Below are positions 10,716-22,300 of a stretch of DNA of 62,043 nt, one piece after another; the first letter of the stretch is position 1; the number at the start of each line of letters is the position of its first letter. The translations under genes were made by a program, and so were the position numbers. The notes beneath the pieces are model-generated. The model did not search any database, was not told the DNA's origin, and saw nothing but the letters and a program-made list of their open reading frames with translations. The DNA is from Parachlorella kessleri (lineage: Eukaryota > Chlorophyta > Trebouxiophyceae > Chlorellales > Chlorellaceae). Where the stretch lies: contig BBXU01002555.1 of NCBI GenBank assembly GCA_001598975.1, positions 1 through 62,043 on the forward strand, given 5' to 3'.

Positions 10716-13700
10716 TTACAGCCAGCACTGATCCTCGTCCAGGGCCTGGTACACGGCCTTGACCTGGGTGTAACACTCAAGTGCGTACTCGCCCTTGTCG
10801 CGGCCGATGCCCGAGCTCTTGTAGCCGCCGAAGGGCACAGCAATGTCGAAGCAGTTGTAGCTGCAGATAGCAGGGAAGATTGGTGAGAGGGGGCTCACAG
10901 GGTTGGGAAAAGAGCTGGGAGCCGCCAAGGAGCAAGCAAGATGCTTTCGGCCATTGTCATGAAGCCTTTACAGGCACAGAACAACAAGGCTGGACTGCGG
11001 GGACATGTCACCAGAGGTATAAGCACAGCCCCTGCAAGCCAGCCATAGCCACAGTGGGGGCAACCTGGGAGCGCAAGCCAGGGTACAGCCAAGGCATTGA
11101 GTTATAATTGAGTTATAATAAAGCATCTGAGGCCAGCCAGTCTCAGCGCCTCACCAGTTAACCCAGACGGTTCCAGCCTTGAGGGATCGGGAGAGGGTGT
11201 TGATCACATTCACGTCCTTGGCAACCACGCCGGCGGCCAGCCCATACTCGCTGTCGTTGGCACGCGCCACCACCTGTAGCAGCCAGCAGAAGCCAAGGTT
11301 GAAGGGTTAGTGGATTAGCTGGGGTGCAATCCCGAGGGGGCAGCCTGGGACCACCAGAACAAACGAGAAGTGAGGAAGAGCGCCCAGCTCTGGCAGTGCA
11401 CAGCGCCAGCCACTGGGCTGACTGACCCCACTACCAGCTTGCGATAAGAAAACGCATGCCTCAACAGTAACTCTGCCCGTGCGGCCCAAGGCAAACACCA
11501 ACAGTATCCTGGTATCACTTCCATCAACACGCACCTCCTTGAGGCTCTCAAACTTGAGGATGGACTGCACGGGGCCAAAGATCTCCTCGCGGGCAATCTT
11601 CATGTCATCGGTGACGTCAGCAAACACGGTGGGCTGCACAAAGTAGCCGCGGTCGCCGTGGCGGCCGCCACCTGCAGCATCGCAGCAACAGGGCGGCATG
11701 CTGGACAAGCGAAAAGTATGGCATGCCAAGTGTGAAGCAATAAAAGCTTAGAGGCCAAAAAGCTTCATGCAGTGGTGCACGGGTGAAGAGGCACCTGCCA
11801 CTCCCCCACTTCCATAGTAAGTAGTTGCACGACAATCCAGCGCTGGTATATGGGAGGCCATCAGAGCACCAAGATCTCAGTGGCATCTGCACCCCAGCTG
11901 CTGTGAGGCAGCACTCACCGCACAGCATGCGAGCTCCCTCCTGCTTCCCCGCCTCGATGTATCCCAGAATCTTATTCAGCTGCTCCTTGTCCACCTGGGG
12001 CCCTTGTTCCACACCCTCCTGGAAGGGGTCGCCCACCTGCACAAAGTAGAATATTTCACCAGGTTGAGAGGCATGTGGGGCGAGTGGCACAAGCCAAGGT
12101 TAACGGTGCTCTGGGCCAGAGTGCCTACTGGGACTGGGGCTATGGTGACAAAAGGTGCCGGGTGCATGGTATCCCTGCTTTGACACATAAGAGGCGCCCC
12201 ACAAACATCCTAGCCCATTCAGGGCGTGGTGATGATATCAGCTAGAATCCAGCATGCTCAGCGCATGCTCAAAGCATTGCATACATGTTGGTGATGCTGA
12301 GCTTGTAAGTCCGCCCTACAAAATCATGTGCCAAGCCCCACACCCCGGGCCTCAACCCACCTTGCGTGTGCGGGCGCGCTCGGCAGCCTTGGCACAGAAC
12401 TCCTCGTAGATGTCAGCATGCACGTACAGGCGGGAGCCGGCGCAGCAGCACTGGCCATGGTTGAAGAAGAGCGCAAAGTGGGCCAGCTCCACCGCCTGGT
12501 CAATGTCGGCATCCTTCCAGACAATGAGGGGGCTCTTGCCTCCCAGCTCCAGGCTCACCGGCACCAGGCGCTGCAGCAAAGAGACCAGGAGCAATCCCTT
12601 GAGATGCAGGGTTGTCAAGGGTTTGTGTATTCCTGGATGTCTGCCAGTAGGACAAGATTGAGGGAATGGCAGGTTGGGCGGTGGACTGCCAGAAAGCATG
12701 GATGTCGAGATTGGTCAGTTGGCCTCTCTTGTGCAAGGAAGCTGTGTCATGTCGCTTGGAACCCGTCATTGTGCAATGTGAGGGGCTTACCTCAGCGCCG
12801 GCCCTAGCGATGATGCGGCCGATGTCAGTGCTGCCGGTGAAGGCAAGCTGCAAGGCACGGCACAGGAAGGACAGTTGGTGAAGTGCTCTTCTGCAGGTCC
12901 TTACATAAACGGCAATGCCAGCAGGTGACAGCCTGCCACTGGCATAACTGAAATGCCTGGTGGAACTGTACCAGGAGCAAAGGAGCTGCGAGGAACAGCT
13001 AGGCAACGACTCCTGTCGCTGACAACTGCACTCACAGACCAGGGCCGAGCCTCTTAGAGCGGTGTGGATTTCATCCTATCACCCACCTTGTCCACGCCCT
13101 TGTGGTTGCAGATGGAGGCGCCGGCTGTGGGCCCATAGCCAGGCAGCACATTCAGGACACCAGCCGGAAGGCCAGCCTCAATTGCCAGCTGGCCTGTAGG
13201 GGCAGGCAGAGGGGGAAGCTTTGAGAAGGATGGCAATGGCAGGACATCCCATCTCCCGCACGGGTGGTTCTTTGATGCAGTCGCTCTCTGGTAGCCAACC
13301 TAAGAGAATGTCGCGTATGGGCACTGCCCTAGCCTACACACACATGACAAACACAAACACCTGACACCGGTGATCATGGCAACTAAAACCCTCATATAGG
13401 AATCCACAAACTTGCCGCCTAGGCAGGAGTGGGGCACAGCTGAACGTAAATCCGCAGGCAGGCAGGCAGGCAGGGCGAAGCTTGTGTAGTAGCTTACCGA
13501 CGCGCAGGGCAGTCAGAGGTGTCTGCTCTGCCGGCTTCATGACGACGGTGTTGCCGCAGGCCAGAGCGGGGGCTACCTTCCAGGCAAACATCAGCTGCAA
13601 CACCAACAGCATAAGAAGCCATTTCGGTGCTTACGGCATAGGAGCGAAGACATATGTAGTATGCAGGAGCGACGCCAACTGCAAGGGCAGGTGGCGGCAG

Positions 13701-15653
13701 GAGCTAGCATGGATGCTTGAAGACCAAGGGGGAGGCTGCAGGCTTGTGTGTGAACTAATAGCCTTGATTATGCCACATGCGCAGGACCCCAGAGGGGGTG
13801 CACTATGTGCCAGTCCAGCCCCACACACACTCCAGCCTGCCCACAGCGGCTCCGCCTATCACATGAGGTAATGACCGATATGGTTACAGTAACAAGTGAC
13901 AGCGTGGGGGAAGGAGCCCCTGTGCTCACCAGAGGGAAGTTCCAGGGGATGATCTGCCCCACCACGCCGATGGGCTCATGCAGGGTGTACACCATGTGGC
14001 TGCTGTCCGTGGGGATGGTCTTGCCGTGGATCTGCAGTGCAGGAGCGGGGTGGGTAAGCCTATCGGCAGCGAGCAGGCCCACCGGCTGAGGGGTAAAGGA
14101 GATCAGGCAAGAACGATGCTGATGGTGAAAGTGGGGTGGGGAAGCTTTCTTGCGCAGCACATTTTGGGCAACCCACTGGCCTACACCTTCCCTACAGGGA
14201 AGACCTACACAGGGAGTCTCAGTATGACCCACCTTGTCAGTCCAGCCGGCGTAGTAGCGGAAGCAGGCGACAGTCAGGGGGATGTCGGCGGCCTTGGACA
14301 TGTACAAGGGCTTGCCATTGTCCTGCAGGATACAACGTGGGCAGCAGCAGCAGAGCAGCAAGCAAGCCTCAGTCAAACAACATGAAGAGGCACACGGGTC
14401 CTGATACGAAGTGTTTCAGAGCATACTTGCACGAGCTATGGGCGACCGCAGGACAGGGCCACAGGTGGGTGGCAGGATTGAGCTAGGGAAGCGCCCGGCT
14501 TACCAGCGACTCAATGGCGGCCAGCTCGTCAGCGTTGGCCTCAATCAGGTCAGCCAGCTTGTTGAGGATGCGGCCGCGCTTAGCACCGCCCATGCGTGGC
14601 CAGGGGCCTTCGTCAAATGCAGCGCGGGCAGCGGCCACAGCCCTGCAGCAGGGAGGGGCCAGGGAGAGCGACAGGACACTCAGCACCATGAAGGACTTGG
14701 GGGATAAGTTAGGTACAGCACACGCAGTTCTATATGATGACAGGGCACAAACAACGAAACGTCATAGCCCTGCTGGTAGCTGCACTCGAGAGAGCAGGCA
14801 AAGCCAGGGTTAAACCAAGCCAAGGCGCGTGCGCGTGCCGACAAGGCGCAAGGCTTCCGTGAGAGGAACTGAGGACCGGTCAAGCGACGTACTTGTCAAC
14901 ATCGGCAGAGTCAGCCTCGGCTATGTGGATGATTTCTTGTTCAGTCCTGGGATCCAGAACTGGGAAGGTGTTGCCGCTGACGGCGTCCACCCACTCGCCG
15001 TTGATCAGCAGCTGCAGGGACAGTAAAGGCTCGAATCTATCACCTTTTCTGCTACTTAGCAATAAAGCAGTAAAGGAGACAGTCATGACGGTCATGACAA
15101 CCCTCAAGGGTGAGCACGTTGCTGTCCGGTTGCAAGAGACACAAGTGCAAGTTGCGTTCCTCACCTGGGTCGGGACCTTATTCAGCACTTGCTGAGACTG
15201 GGCTAAAGCGGCCTTGACAGGTGCATGGGAGGCACCGTTGGTCACCACAGCCTCCTCAACCCTGCAGCATCACATGGCAGGGCACCCGTGGGCACGTTCG
15301 CCTTCCAAGCCGTATTTTGTATCAGTTGCTCTTCCTTTGAACTTCACTGGCAATGCATTTCCAAAACCAAGTTGCACAAGCAGAGCCAAAGTGATGACTC
15401 ACTGCAGGACGCTCGGCATCTTGCCCAAACACGTTCTCTGCCTGAGAGGTGGCGGAAGTTTGATAGGCAGGGGTTGCAGAGACGCTAATGGTATAGACAG
15501 GAAGTAATGGCCGGGCTTTGTAGTCGCTTCTGTGCTGACGAGGATCTGGGTTACCACAGGAACCTTGGGTGCCGTGGTTACTACCCCGGATCCATCGTCA
15601 GCATGTCGCTGCAGCGTCAGCCTGTGCATAGGCATGTGCATAGGAGAATTCAT
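10716..15653 (-). CDS. NAD-dependent aldehyde dehydrogenase, ALDH2/ALDH1 family
   Basis: Oxidises aldehydes (for example acetaldehyde) to acids with NAD(P)+. Exons (minus strand): 15653-15403, 15261-15165, 15011-14893, 14642-14504, 14322-14233, 14031-13930, 13594-13498, 13193-13087, 12847-12791, 12570-12361, 12036-11919, 11671-11535, 11273-11155, 10860-10716; every junction keeps phase. Motifs in order: LLINGEWV, the cofactor loop [26 protein letters not shown], catalytic Glu in LELGGKSP, catalytic Cys in [16 protein letters not shown] and [14 protein letters not shown] near the end. From MPSVLQ (ATG at 15417-15419) the protein is 517 residues, normal for the family. The open frame extends upstream to an ATG at 15651-15653, adding about 78 residues of possible presequence. 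Start and location (mitochondrial or cytosolic) are uncertain; the core assignment is not. Confidence 0.93.
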
Positions 15654-16360
15654 ACGAGGCTAGATGCAATCTCCCATCTCCTCTCCAGGAAGCTGGTAGC
15701 TCGCCACTCCACCGGTACATGTCATGGCTTGATGGCCAGGTTAACCTAGGTTTATTTTGCTCGAGCAAGCCTGGCCACCCGTCTCTACCGAATAACAAGC
15801 GCATGCTGTAAAAGGAGGGTTGATTTCCTTCGTCGGTTCCGCCCTGCGGTCTTTCAAGGAGATGCCTGGTTGGAGACTTCGGGTAGGGCCCTATTGCGGC
15901 GTGCTGTACCTGTGACACCCGACCTCACTTATACCTGCTAACTCCTACTGGCACAGCATTCCAATCAAATGACTTGGTGGTCATGCCCACAAAGCTATGA
16001 CAGCTCGGCCAGAAACTGATACAAACTGAGGAGTCGCTTAGCTGCCCACTCCAAGCTACGGCTGATTCAACTCCACACGCCCTGTTATCATCCCAGCACA
16101 AGCACCGCCAGAAACAAGCCTGCCTACCACTTGCCAAAGCTGCCTTACAGGACAAGTACCAGAACAACAAAGCCCTTGAGCATTAGCCTCTCCTAAACTG
16201 TTTAAAGTAGCGTCCTACTGCAGAGCCTGCACGGAATTGTCCAGCTGCCACGGCTGGAATGTTGGCTGAACCCAAGCTAGAGCAAGGCCGCTAGGTGCAC
16301 AGCGAACAGAGCGTCCCGCCTTCTGTATCCCTATCACTACACAATTTTGCGAACGCTTTA
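15654..16360. other. Intergenic between SART1 3' end and ALDH 5' end
   Basis: On the minus strand TGTAA (plus-strand TTACA at 16145-16149) is a likely SART1 poly(A) signal, about 215 bases after its stop. The remainder up to 15653 should hold the ALDH promoter and 5' UTR. No other gene is seen. Confidence 0.55.
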
Positions 16361-19300
16361 TCAGCCCCGCTTGGGCGCCTTGGGCGCCGGCGGCGGCATA
16401 CTAGCGCTGCCGCTGCCGCCCTTGCGCTTAAGGCCTAGCATCGCCTCCACCTGCAGATATGCTAGTCACATGTCAGTAAGCTGCCCATAAAGGCTGCATT
16501 GAAACATCCAGCACCACCACTCACGAGTTTAGGCAACTCGGACGCAACCTTCAACTCCCAAGTTCATGGATGGGAGCCCCCCCACTACATCCCCCACCCC
16601 CCACCCACCCACACAACGCACACACTTCTGGCAACCCTCACCTTGGCATCTCAAAGCAAGGCTCTCACCAGTGCGCCCGCTGCCCCGCTTCCTCCATCCC
16701 TGCCGCCCTCGCCCTCCCACACAGCGCACCTAGCACAGCCGCACCCGCCACTCACAAAGGACCCCCTCCCTCACCTTGGCATTACCCACCAGCCCAGCAG
16801 GGCATGCCTGCTCTGCGCGCTATGTCCCCAACCTTCACCACTGGCACCATCACCCTCCCACACAATCTACCCCCACTCACCCAGGACCCCCTCCCTCACC
16901 TTGGCGTTGCCCACCAGGGGTGTCTGCCCGCCGCCCAGCATGCTCAGCACGGGGGTGGGCGCCACCGTGGCCACCCCCGCCTCCTCCATCCGCTCCACCG
17001 TGGCATACCCCGAGGTGGCGTCCCGCGACTGCCCCGGCTTGACGGTCCCGCTGAGGACCACGTAGGGGGTGGCTGCCTGCTTCTGCACCTGCTTCATGTG
17101 TTCAACCGTCTCCGCCTCGCCAGCCCCGCTGGCCACCTTCTTCTGCGCCAGCTCCTGCGCCACTTGGCGCATGCGCTTCTCCTGCAGCACCAGCAGAGAG
17201 GCCTAGACTTGGACACTCTGTCGGACAACAAGGGGCACGCTTCACCCCGGGTATCAAGCACAGCTCGGGGTAATATCAACACAAATGGCTATACGAGCCT
17301 GGCATGCAGCAAAGCAGGGGCACAACAGAAAGCTCCAAGTATCACGGGGTCAAGCCTTAGGGAGCTTTCTAGGTGGCAGTACGAAGCATCCCACTTATGC
17401 CTACCCCAGCCCAACGCTAAACCCTAAAAAAGCCCAAGTGAGACGGCTCTTGCGCTGGAGCCCTGCTGCCATCAGCTTTTTGTTCTTTGACCTGATATCA
17501 ACCTGTCCCACGGCCACCTCCTCACTATACGCTGTCAGTAGGTGGAGGAAACCCGGCCACCTTCACACTAGACGCTGTCAATAGGTGGAGGAAACCCAAT
17601 AGCAACCTGCTACCAACGCTTGCTACTAAAGCAACCAGCCTCCTCAGCAACCCGCTCATGCCAGCCATCCGTCGATGGTGCTCATATTTAGGAAAGAGTG
17701 TTTCTTTTGAATAGTCAAAGAAACAAACCACCCCCAGCCACCCTCCACCAGTGCCTCTATGTGCCGACGCACACATACCCTGACCAATGCACCTGGGCCT
17801 CCCACCATGCAGCTCTTGTCCCTCCCTCCTGCCGCATCCACCCCGCATGCGCACACCAGCCGGGGCATCCTGTGACAACACCCACACCCACCTGTGTGTT
17901 TTTGGAGGGTTGGATGCCGTGGAATCGATGGCACAGCTGGCGGAAAGCTTCCTTGGGCGTCAGGATCCGCCCATGCTCATCCCTGCATATCAGCAACAGT
18001 CGTTAGTTCACCAATGTGAGGCGTCCGCGGTGCAACTAGACTGTGTAGACTTCCTCAGCCTTGACCAGCCAGCAATGCCCTGCCAACCAGCAACTCACTT
18101 CTGAATCTGCACCACAGCTCGGATTACCACCACAGTCATCAGAATTGCCATTCGTTGCTGCCCAGGAGGACCCCGCATCCACACGACTAACCCATGACTC
18201 ACTTGCGCGTCAAGGCCACCTCCACATCCCGAGCCAGCCGGTCCTCGTGCCGCCCGCCGGTGTACACATCATCCAAGCCCTGGATCTGCAGCAGCCACAA
18301 ATATCAAATAACATCACTTTCTCATACTATATTTTTATTATATCAATATCATCAGTAATTACTTGATGTATATGTGCTCAAATGGAAAAACTTTGTCGGC
18401 AGGGCTTGACCCTGAATCGCACACTTAATACCATAGCTCCACGGTTGGCAGTACCGTAGCGCAGGCACACTGCACTGCTGCTGACAGCAAGCCCCATGGA
18501 GCAGCTGCATGGCCCATCCTCCAGCCACACTGCCACTGGGACAACCTGTGCCACCACCCACACGCAGATCCAAGACACACATTGCAGAACACTGCCTGTA
18601 TGCCTGCAGCCTGTTACCTCCTCTCCGATTCTGCCTGCTCACTGACGCAGCTGGCACCTGCCACACTGCTGTCCGACCCCTTCAGGTCACGTATACTTCA
18701 AACTTAAAACACTGTATGGCAAGAGCTGGTGGGAATTTTCCCAGCCGCAACTAGAATTGCTATAGGAGGCCATGGCTGTGTTCCACCCCGCGGCCCCACT
18801 CACATTCACTTTCTTGGAGTCGTTGGTGCGCCCCGCCCACTCCACCGGCTTGCTAAGCTCGCCGCGGTCCTTGAGGAAGGCAAGGGCGCCAGCAAGGCCC
18901 GTGCCAATCACCTGCAATGACAAGCAAGTAAGCATCATCATGCTTGACCCTTGCCGCCGCGCTTAGGGTTTGGGCTGATCGCATCCAGGGCCACCAGAGT
19001 CCTCCCCTCTCATTAAGTTCAGGTCAGCTAGCCAGCTTATGAATGCAGGGAGGCTTGCTTACAGGGCAAACAAAGCCTGCCGCGCCAGCCCATCAAGGGG
19101 GTACTGCTACTGCCCAGCGCAACAACGGCAACCCAGTGACCCCCACATGCCGCTGACTCCAGCCCTCTCTGCTGCGGCAGGATGAAGAGAGCCCTCAACC
19201 AAGTGGGAATAGCCATCTGCAGGTGGCAACCATGCCAGACTTGCCTTCTCGCCAAGCACGGGGTCGGTGTCATCTTGCCGCTTGCGGCCGCCATCTTGCT

Positions 19301-22300
19301 GCTGCTCCCCGCCCTGCTGCTGCGGCTGCTGCGCCTTCCCTGCGAAAGGTTGAACATGAAGATAACTCAAACGGGTGTGCTAGCTGGCATTTGTGGGAAG
19401 CTCCTGGCCCAGCTTTGCTGTGCAGTACCGCTGCGGTACGGCCGGAGCCTGACGACAATTGCCCACGCAAAATTTTAAAAAGGCTACTTCAGCTCCGCCA
19501 TTTCATCCAGCACATAGATATGACAGCTAACCAGACCGAGCCAAGGAAGCCTGCGGCTGTGCCACCACAAACCACACCCAAGTCGTTAGGAAGCTAGCCG
19601 GCGTGCTGCTCTGGCAGCCGTGGATGCAGCCTATCCCTGCACGTAAGCCCCATGCAGAAGAACAGGGGCAACTGCCCCCAAAGCACCCTACAAAAGCTAT
19701 CAAGAGGCAGCAGCACCACAACCGCACCTCCTGCCTTGGCCTTGGCTTTAATCTTCTGCTTCAGGTCGTTGGCTGAGGGCTCGTCCTTGGTAGCTGGCAC
19801 CCACCCCGCCCACACCGTGTCCGCCGCGCTGCCGCCGCCGCCATTGCTTCTGTCGCCGCCGTCCACGTCCATGCCCTCGCTGCCCTCCGGCTCCTCCTCT
19901 TTCAGCCCATACACGCCCTCCCCTGGGGGTGCACCCTGCACAACACGGTAGGAAGACACGTAAGCTGCGGTCTGGCGTCACCTCATCAGGGGATGATGAC
20001 AACCAATTGCTTCTCGGCCAGTCCAGGCAACAGCCACCAGGTGCTAGCACCCGCAGCTTCAGGCGCCAGACCCAATGGGGGTTAAGTGCCCAAGGAACAG
20101 GGTCCCCCAAAACCAAGGGCGGTGCAAGGGCATCTCTCCCCGCTCTGCCCTCATCTGGTAGGACCTGGTTACACCCACATTCTGGCCCCTGCTTCCTGCC
20201 ATTCACGCACCCACCCTGGTACGACAACACCCTCCCACCCTTACCCTCAACCCTACCTTGGACTGCACAAGGGTACGAACCCCCTCTTCCAATACCTGCT
20301 TGACTGCCACACAGCGATGTGACGCCCCTACTGCTAGACCGCACTGTGCTACCGCCAGACGTCGGGTCCAAGTCCAGATCCCTATCGATCCGCTTGGACA
20401 GTGCTGCGTGGCACGGGACTGCTGTCAGATGCAAGCTAGTTAATACCGTCGTTGCCACCCTGGGTCCCAGTCACGCCGCCCCCTACCAACCTGTGATGCG
20501 GAGGGGCGTGGGTCTGCGGCGCCTTCCGGCTCTTGCTTGACTGCTGCCCCGCCCGGCTCCCTGCCCTCGTCCTCCTGCTTGACTTGGATGTTACGAGCAA
20601 ACTCGGCTATATCGGTAAACGTGAGGCCTGCAGGCAGGACAAGGCAGGGCACAGAGCAGGGAGGTTATGTGAGAGGTCCAGATGCAACTCACACCGCTGG
20701 GCTGTTTCTGTCCCAAACATGGGAACACGGGCATGACCTGGCATGCATCCCAAAAGCGGCATTCTGCATGGTATGTGACCACCTGCCTGCTACAGTGCAG
20801 GGCCTCCCTGCACTGGTACCAACGGCCGCTTGCGGGGTGCACTTGCAACAGAGCTCACTACACAGCTGCAAGGCCGCCAGTGGTTTCAGCAGGGCACTGC
20901 AGCAGCATCACACGTGTGGTTGCCGCCCTCCCTCCCACCATTGCTGCCCCAACGAAAGACTCATTGTCCAGCAACGGTTGAGCAAACCTTTCCCCACCAC
21001 TAGGCAACTCACCCGCCTGGCCGGCCCCCTCCCCCTCTGCTGCCGCAGCTTTCGTGGCCTCCTCCCTTCTTCGTATGAGCTGCTCTGCAATGCTTTCAGG
21101 GCCCTGTGCTGCGTCCTCCTGGGCCTTCTTCAGCGCCAGCTGCCGCGCCCTGCATGCGCCATACCGTCACTAGATCAACAGACCACTGCTAACCTCAGCT
21201 ACAACCACAGACTGGCAGGCCCTTACCAAAGGATGGACCTGCAGGATGCTACCCTGGTTAATGGAACAAGCAGGGCGGAAAGGCATCGTTCCTCCACATG
21301 CCCTGCCCTGCAGCTCATCATGCACGCCCTGCTTACTTGGAAAGTGACGCATATAGGTCTTCTTCCTCCTCCTCTTCCTCGACAGCCCCCTCCGCACCCC
21401 TGTCATCCCTCAGCGCCAGCGACGCATAGTTGGCCTTGTCAAGGGCTTGGTCAAAGCTGCAGGCAGGAGCACAGTGGGCAGCCCCCTTGTCTGGCTGTTT
21501 GACTTCAATGGAGAGCAGAACACGCACAGAGCAGAGCACCTGGCAATGCACTGAGGTGACATGCTGCACCCTGCCCCTACTGCCGTCAAGCGGCCGGAGG
21601 TCCAGCTGGCATAGCAGGCAGAGCAGACACGTTCAGCCAGCCACCAATATCAAAACAAGCATCTGCCCAAGCACACTAATGGAACGTTCTGGCCAACAAT
21701 ATACTCACCGCTGCCGCCGGTCCGCTTCCGCATTTGCCAGCTCAGCTGCTTTGCGCTGGGCACGCTCAGCCCGCTGCGCACGAGATCCTAGGTCGGAGCC
21801 GCCAGCACCTGCACCGGTGAACATCTATAACAGACTTGGCGGGTTGGTGATTCCACAGCAACTTAAAAGTGCTCAGCTGCTCACATGGATTATGCAAGCA
21901 AGGCAAACTTGCATGCAGCCTAGCCAGTAATTTCACCCCTATCTCCTCATTAATCCCACTGCCTAGCACTCTTCCCAATAGGCAGCCTGGAGTCAGTGGC
22001 TGCACAGAAAGATGAAAGCAGAAGCCCACCAACAGGACTCGACAGCAGTCACAGTCTCGCACCTCTAGCCGCTGCCTCCTCTTCCAGCGCCGCAATCTCT
22101 TCTGCTGTCAGCGCCTTCTTCTTCTTCAGCTTGCGCTCCTTCTTCTTCTTGGGCTTGGCAAACTGCAGCGGGGAGGAGATTGCAGTGGTTTGTAGGCAGG
22201 GCCTGGCAAACTGCAGCGGGGGGACGATTGAGTAGTTTGTGGGCATCATACATCCTAGGAATTTGTTGGCCCTACCTGGGGGACTCACTGCAGCAGCATG

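Noticed and set aside
16570..17427. Plus-strand Pro/His-rich open frame of 285 codons
   Set aside because: Antisense to SART1 exon 18 and its downstream intron; Pro/His-rich composition comes from C-rich intron sequence.
19748..20458. Minus-strand 236-codon frame overlapping SART1 exon 13
   Set aside because: Runs through the intron upstream of exon 13 in a frame that enters the exon out of register; the family reading uses exon 19935-19728.
20537..21502. Plus-strand open frame of 321 codons opposite SART1
   Set aside because: Antisense to SART1 exons 10-12 and their introns; composition is shadow-like and no splice structure or domain is visible.
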